Assembly: GCA_036258055.1 (NCBI GenBank)
Contig: DATAEK010000250.1
Location: 1 to 12,693, forward strand
DNA length: 12,693 nucleotides
Source of the DNA: DATAEK01 sp036258055
Lineage (GTDB): Bacteria > Acidobacteriota > Vicinamibacteria > Vicinamibacterales > 2-12-FULL-66-21
Direction: 5' to 3'
A program made the translations under genes and the position numbers. Of this stretch, positions 12,538 through 12,693 are shown piece by piece (position 1 is the first letter of the stretch; each line of letters begins with the position of its first letter). Under the pieces are notes generated by a model, which was given only the letters and a program-made list of their open reading frames with translations, was not told the origin of the DNA and ran no database searches.

Positions 12538-12693
12538 ATGGACACCGAAACGCCGTCCGCGCCGGCTCCTCAGCTGTCCCCTGACGCGCCATCGATCCGC
12601 CTGAGATCGAGGGCGGAGGTCGAGCGCGAAATCCAGAAGCGCGTCGATGAAGAGCGGCGCCGGCTGGAGAGCCAGCGGCTCAACCGCGAACGT
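12538..12693 (+). CDS. N-terminus of a charged, probably coiled-coil protein (cut by window edge)
   Basis: The first 52 codons of a gene that runs out of the window. GGAGG (12528-12532) lies 5 bases before ATG 12538, a strong ribosome binding site that decides the start; the ATG at 12534 is in another frame and soon meets a stop. The protein begins with a Pro/Ala-rich stretch (MDTETPSAPAPQLSPDAPS), then turns to dense charge: SRAEVEREIQKRVDEERRRL and beyond, with the pattern of a long charged helix. There is no signal peptide. Only the start is visible, so no function is proposed; a cytoplasmic coiled-coil region ahead of a later domain is the simplest reading. Confidence 0.75.
   Translation, partial: MDTETPSAPAPQLSPDAPSIRLRSRAEVEREIQKRVDEERRRLESQRLNRER

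Overview
This is a GC-rich bacterial chromosomal stretch. It is gene-dense, has several signal-peptide and outer-membrane beta-barrel proteins, and so comes from a diderm. The style of the proteins (a GH78 rhamnosidase beside a secreted protein of unknown function, a PrsW protease, a peptidase-propeller-barrel fusion, short GC-rich intergenic repeats) suggests an Acidobacteriota-like soil organism. That is inference; no rRNA or marker gene is present to prove it.

Layout. (1) 1-3267, plus strand: the 3' part of an alpha-L-rhamnosidase gene (GH78, open at the left edge), then a secreted protein of unknown function. (2) 3287-11118, minus strand: six collinear genes. In transcription order they encode an ECF sigma factor, a single-pass membrane protein whose outer part is built of two blocks of twelve 9-residue repeats, a secreted HExxH metallopeptidase with propeller and barrel regions, a PrsW-type intramembrane protease whose GTG start overlaps the peptidase stop, a small outer-membrane barrel protein, and a larger protein that looks like an OmpA-type barrel fused to a PagL-type barrel. 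(3) 11251-12693, plus strand: a STAS (SpoIIAA-like) protein divergent from the sigma gene, an intergenic stretch with 7-bp tandem repeats and palindromes, a small helical protein of unknown function, and the first 52 codons of a charged protein cut by the right edge.

How the genes may work together. The minus-strand run has the parts expected of an envelope-stress circuit controlled by regulated proteolysis. These are a sigma factor, a membrane-anchored candidate anti-sigma factor with no zinc-finger motif, a periplasmic or outer-membrane peptidase, an intramembrane protease of the family that cleaves the anti-sigma factor RsiW in Bacillus, and outer-membrane proteins that could be outputs. 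The gene order is seen directly; the circuit is a hypothesis. The nonapeptide-repeat protein is the most unusual object in the window.

Intergenic stretches are all shorter than 300 bp. No tRNA, rRNA, CRISPR array, insertion sequence or transposase was seen, and no convincing sigma-70 promoter could be assigned by eye.
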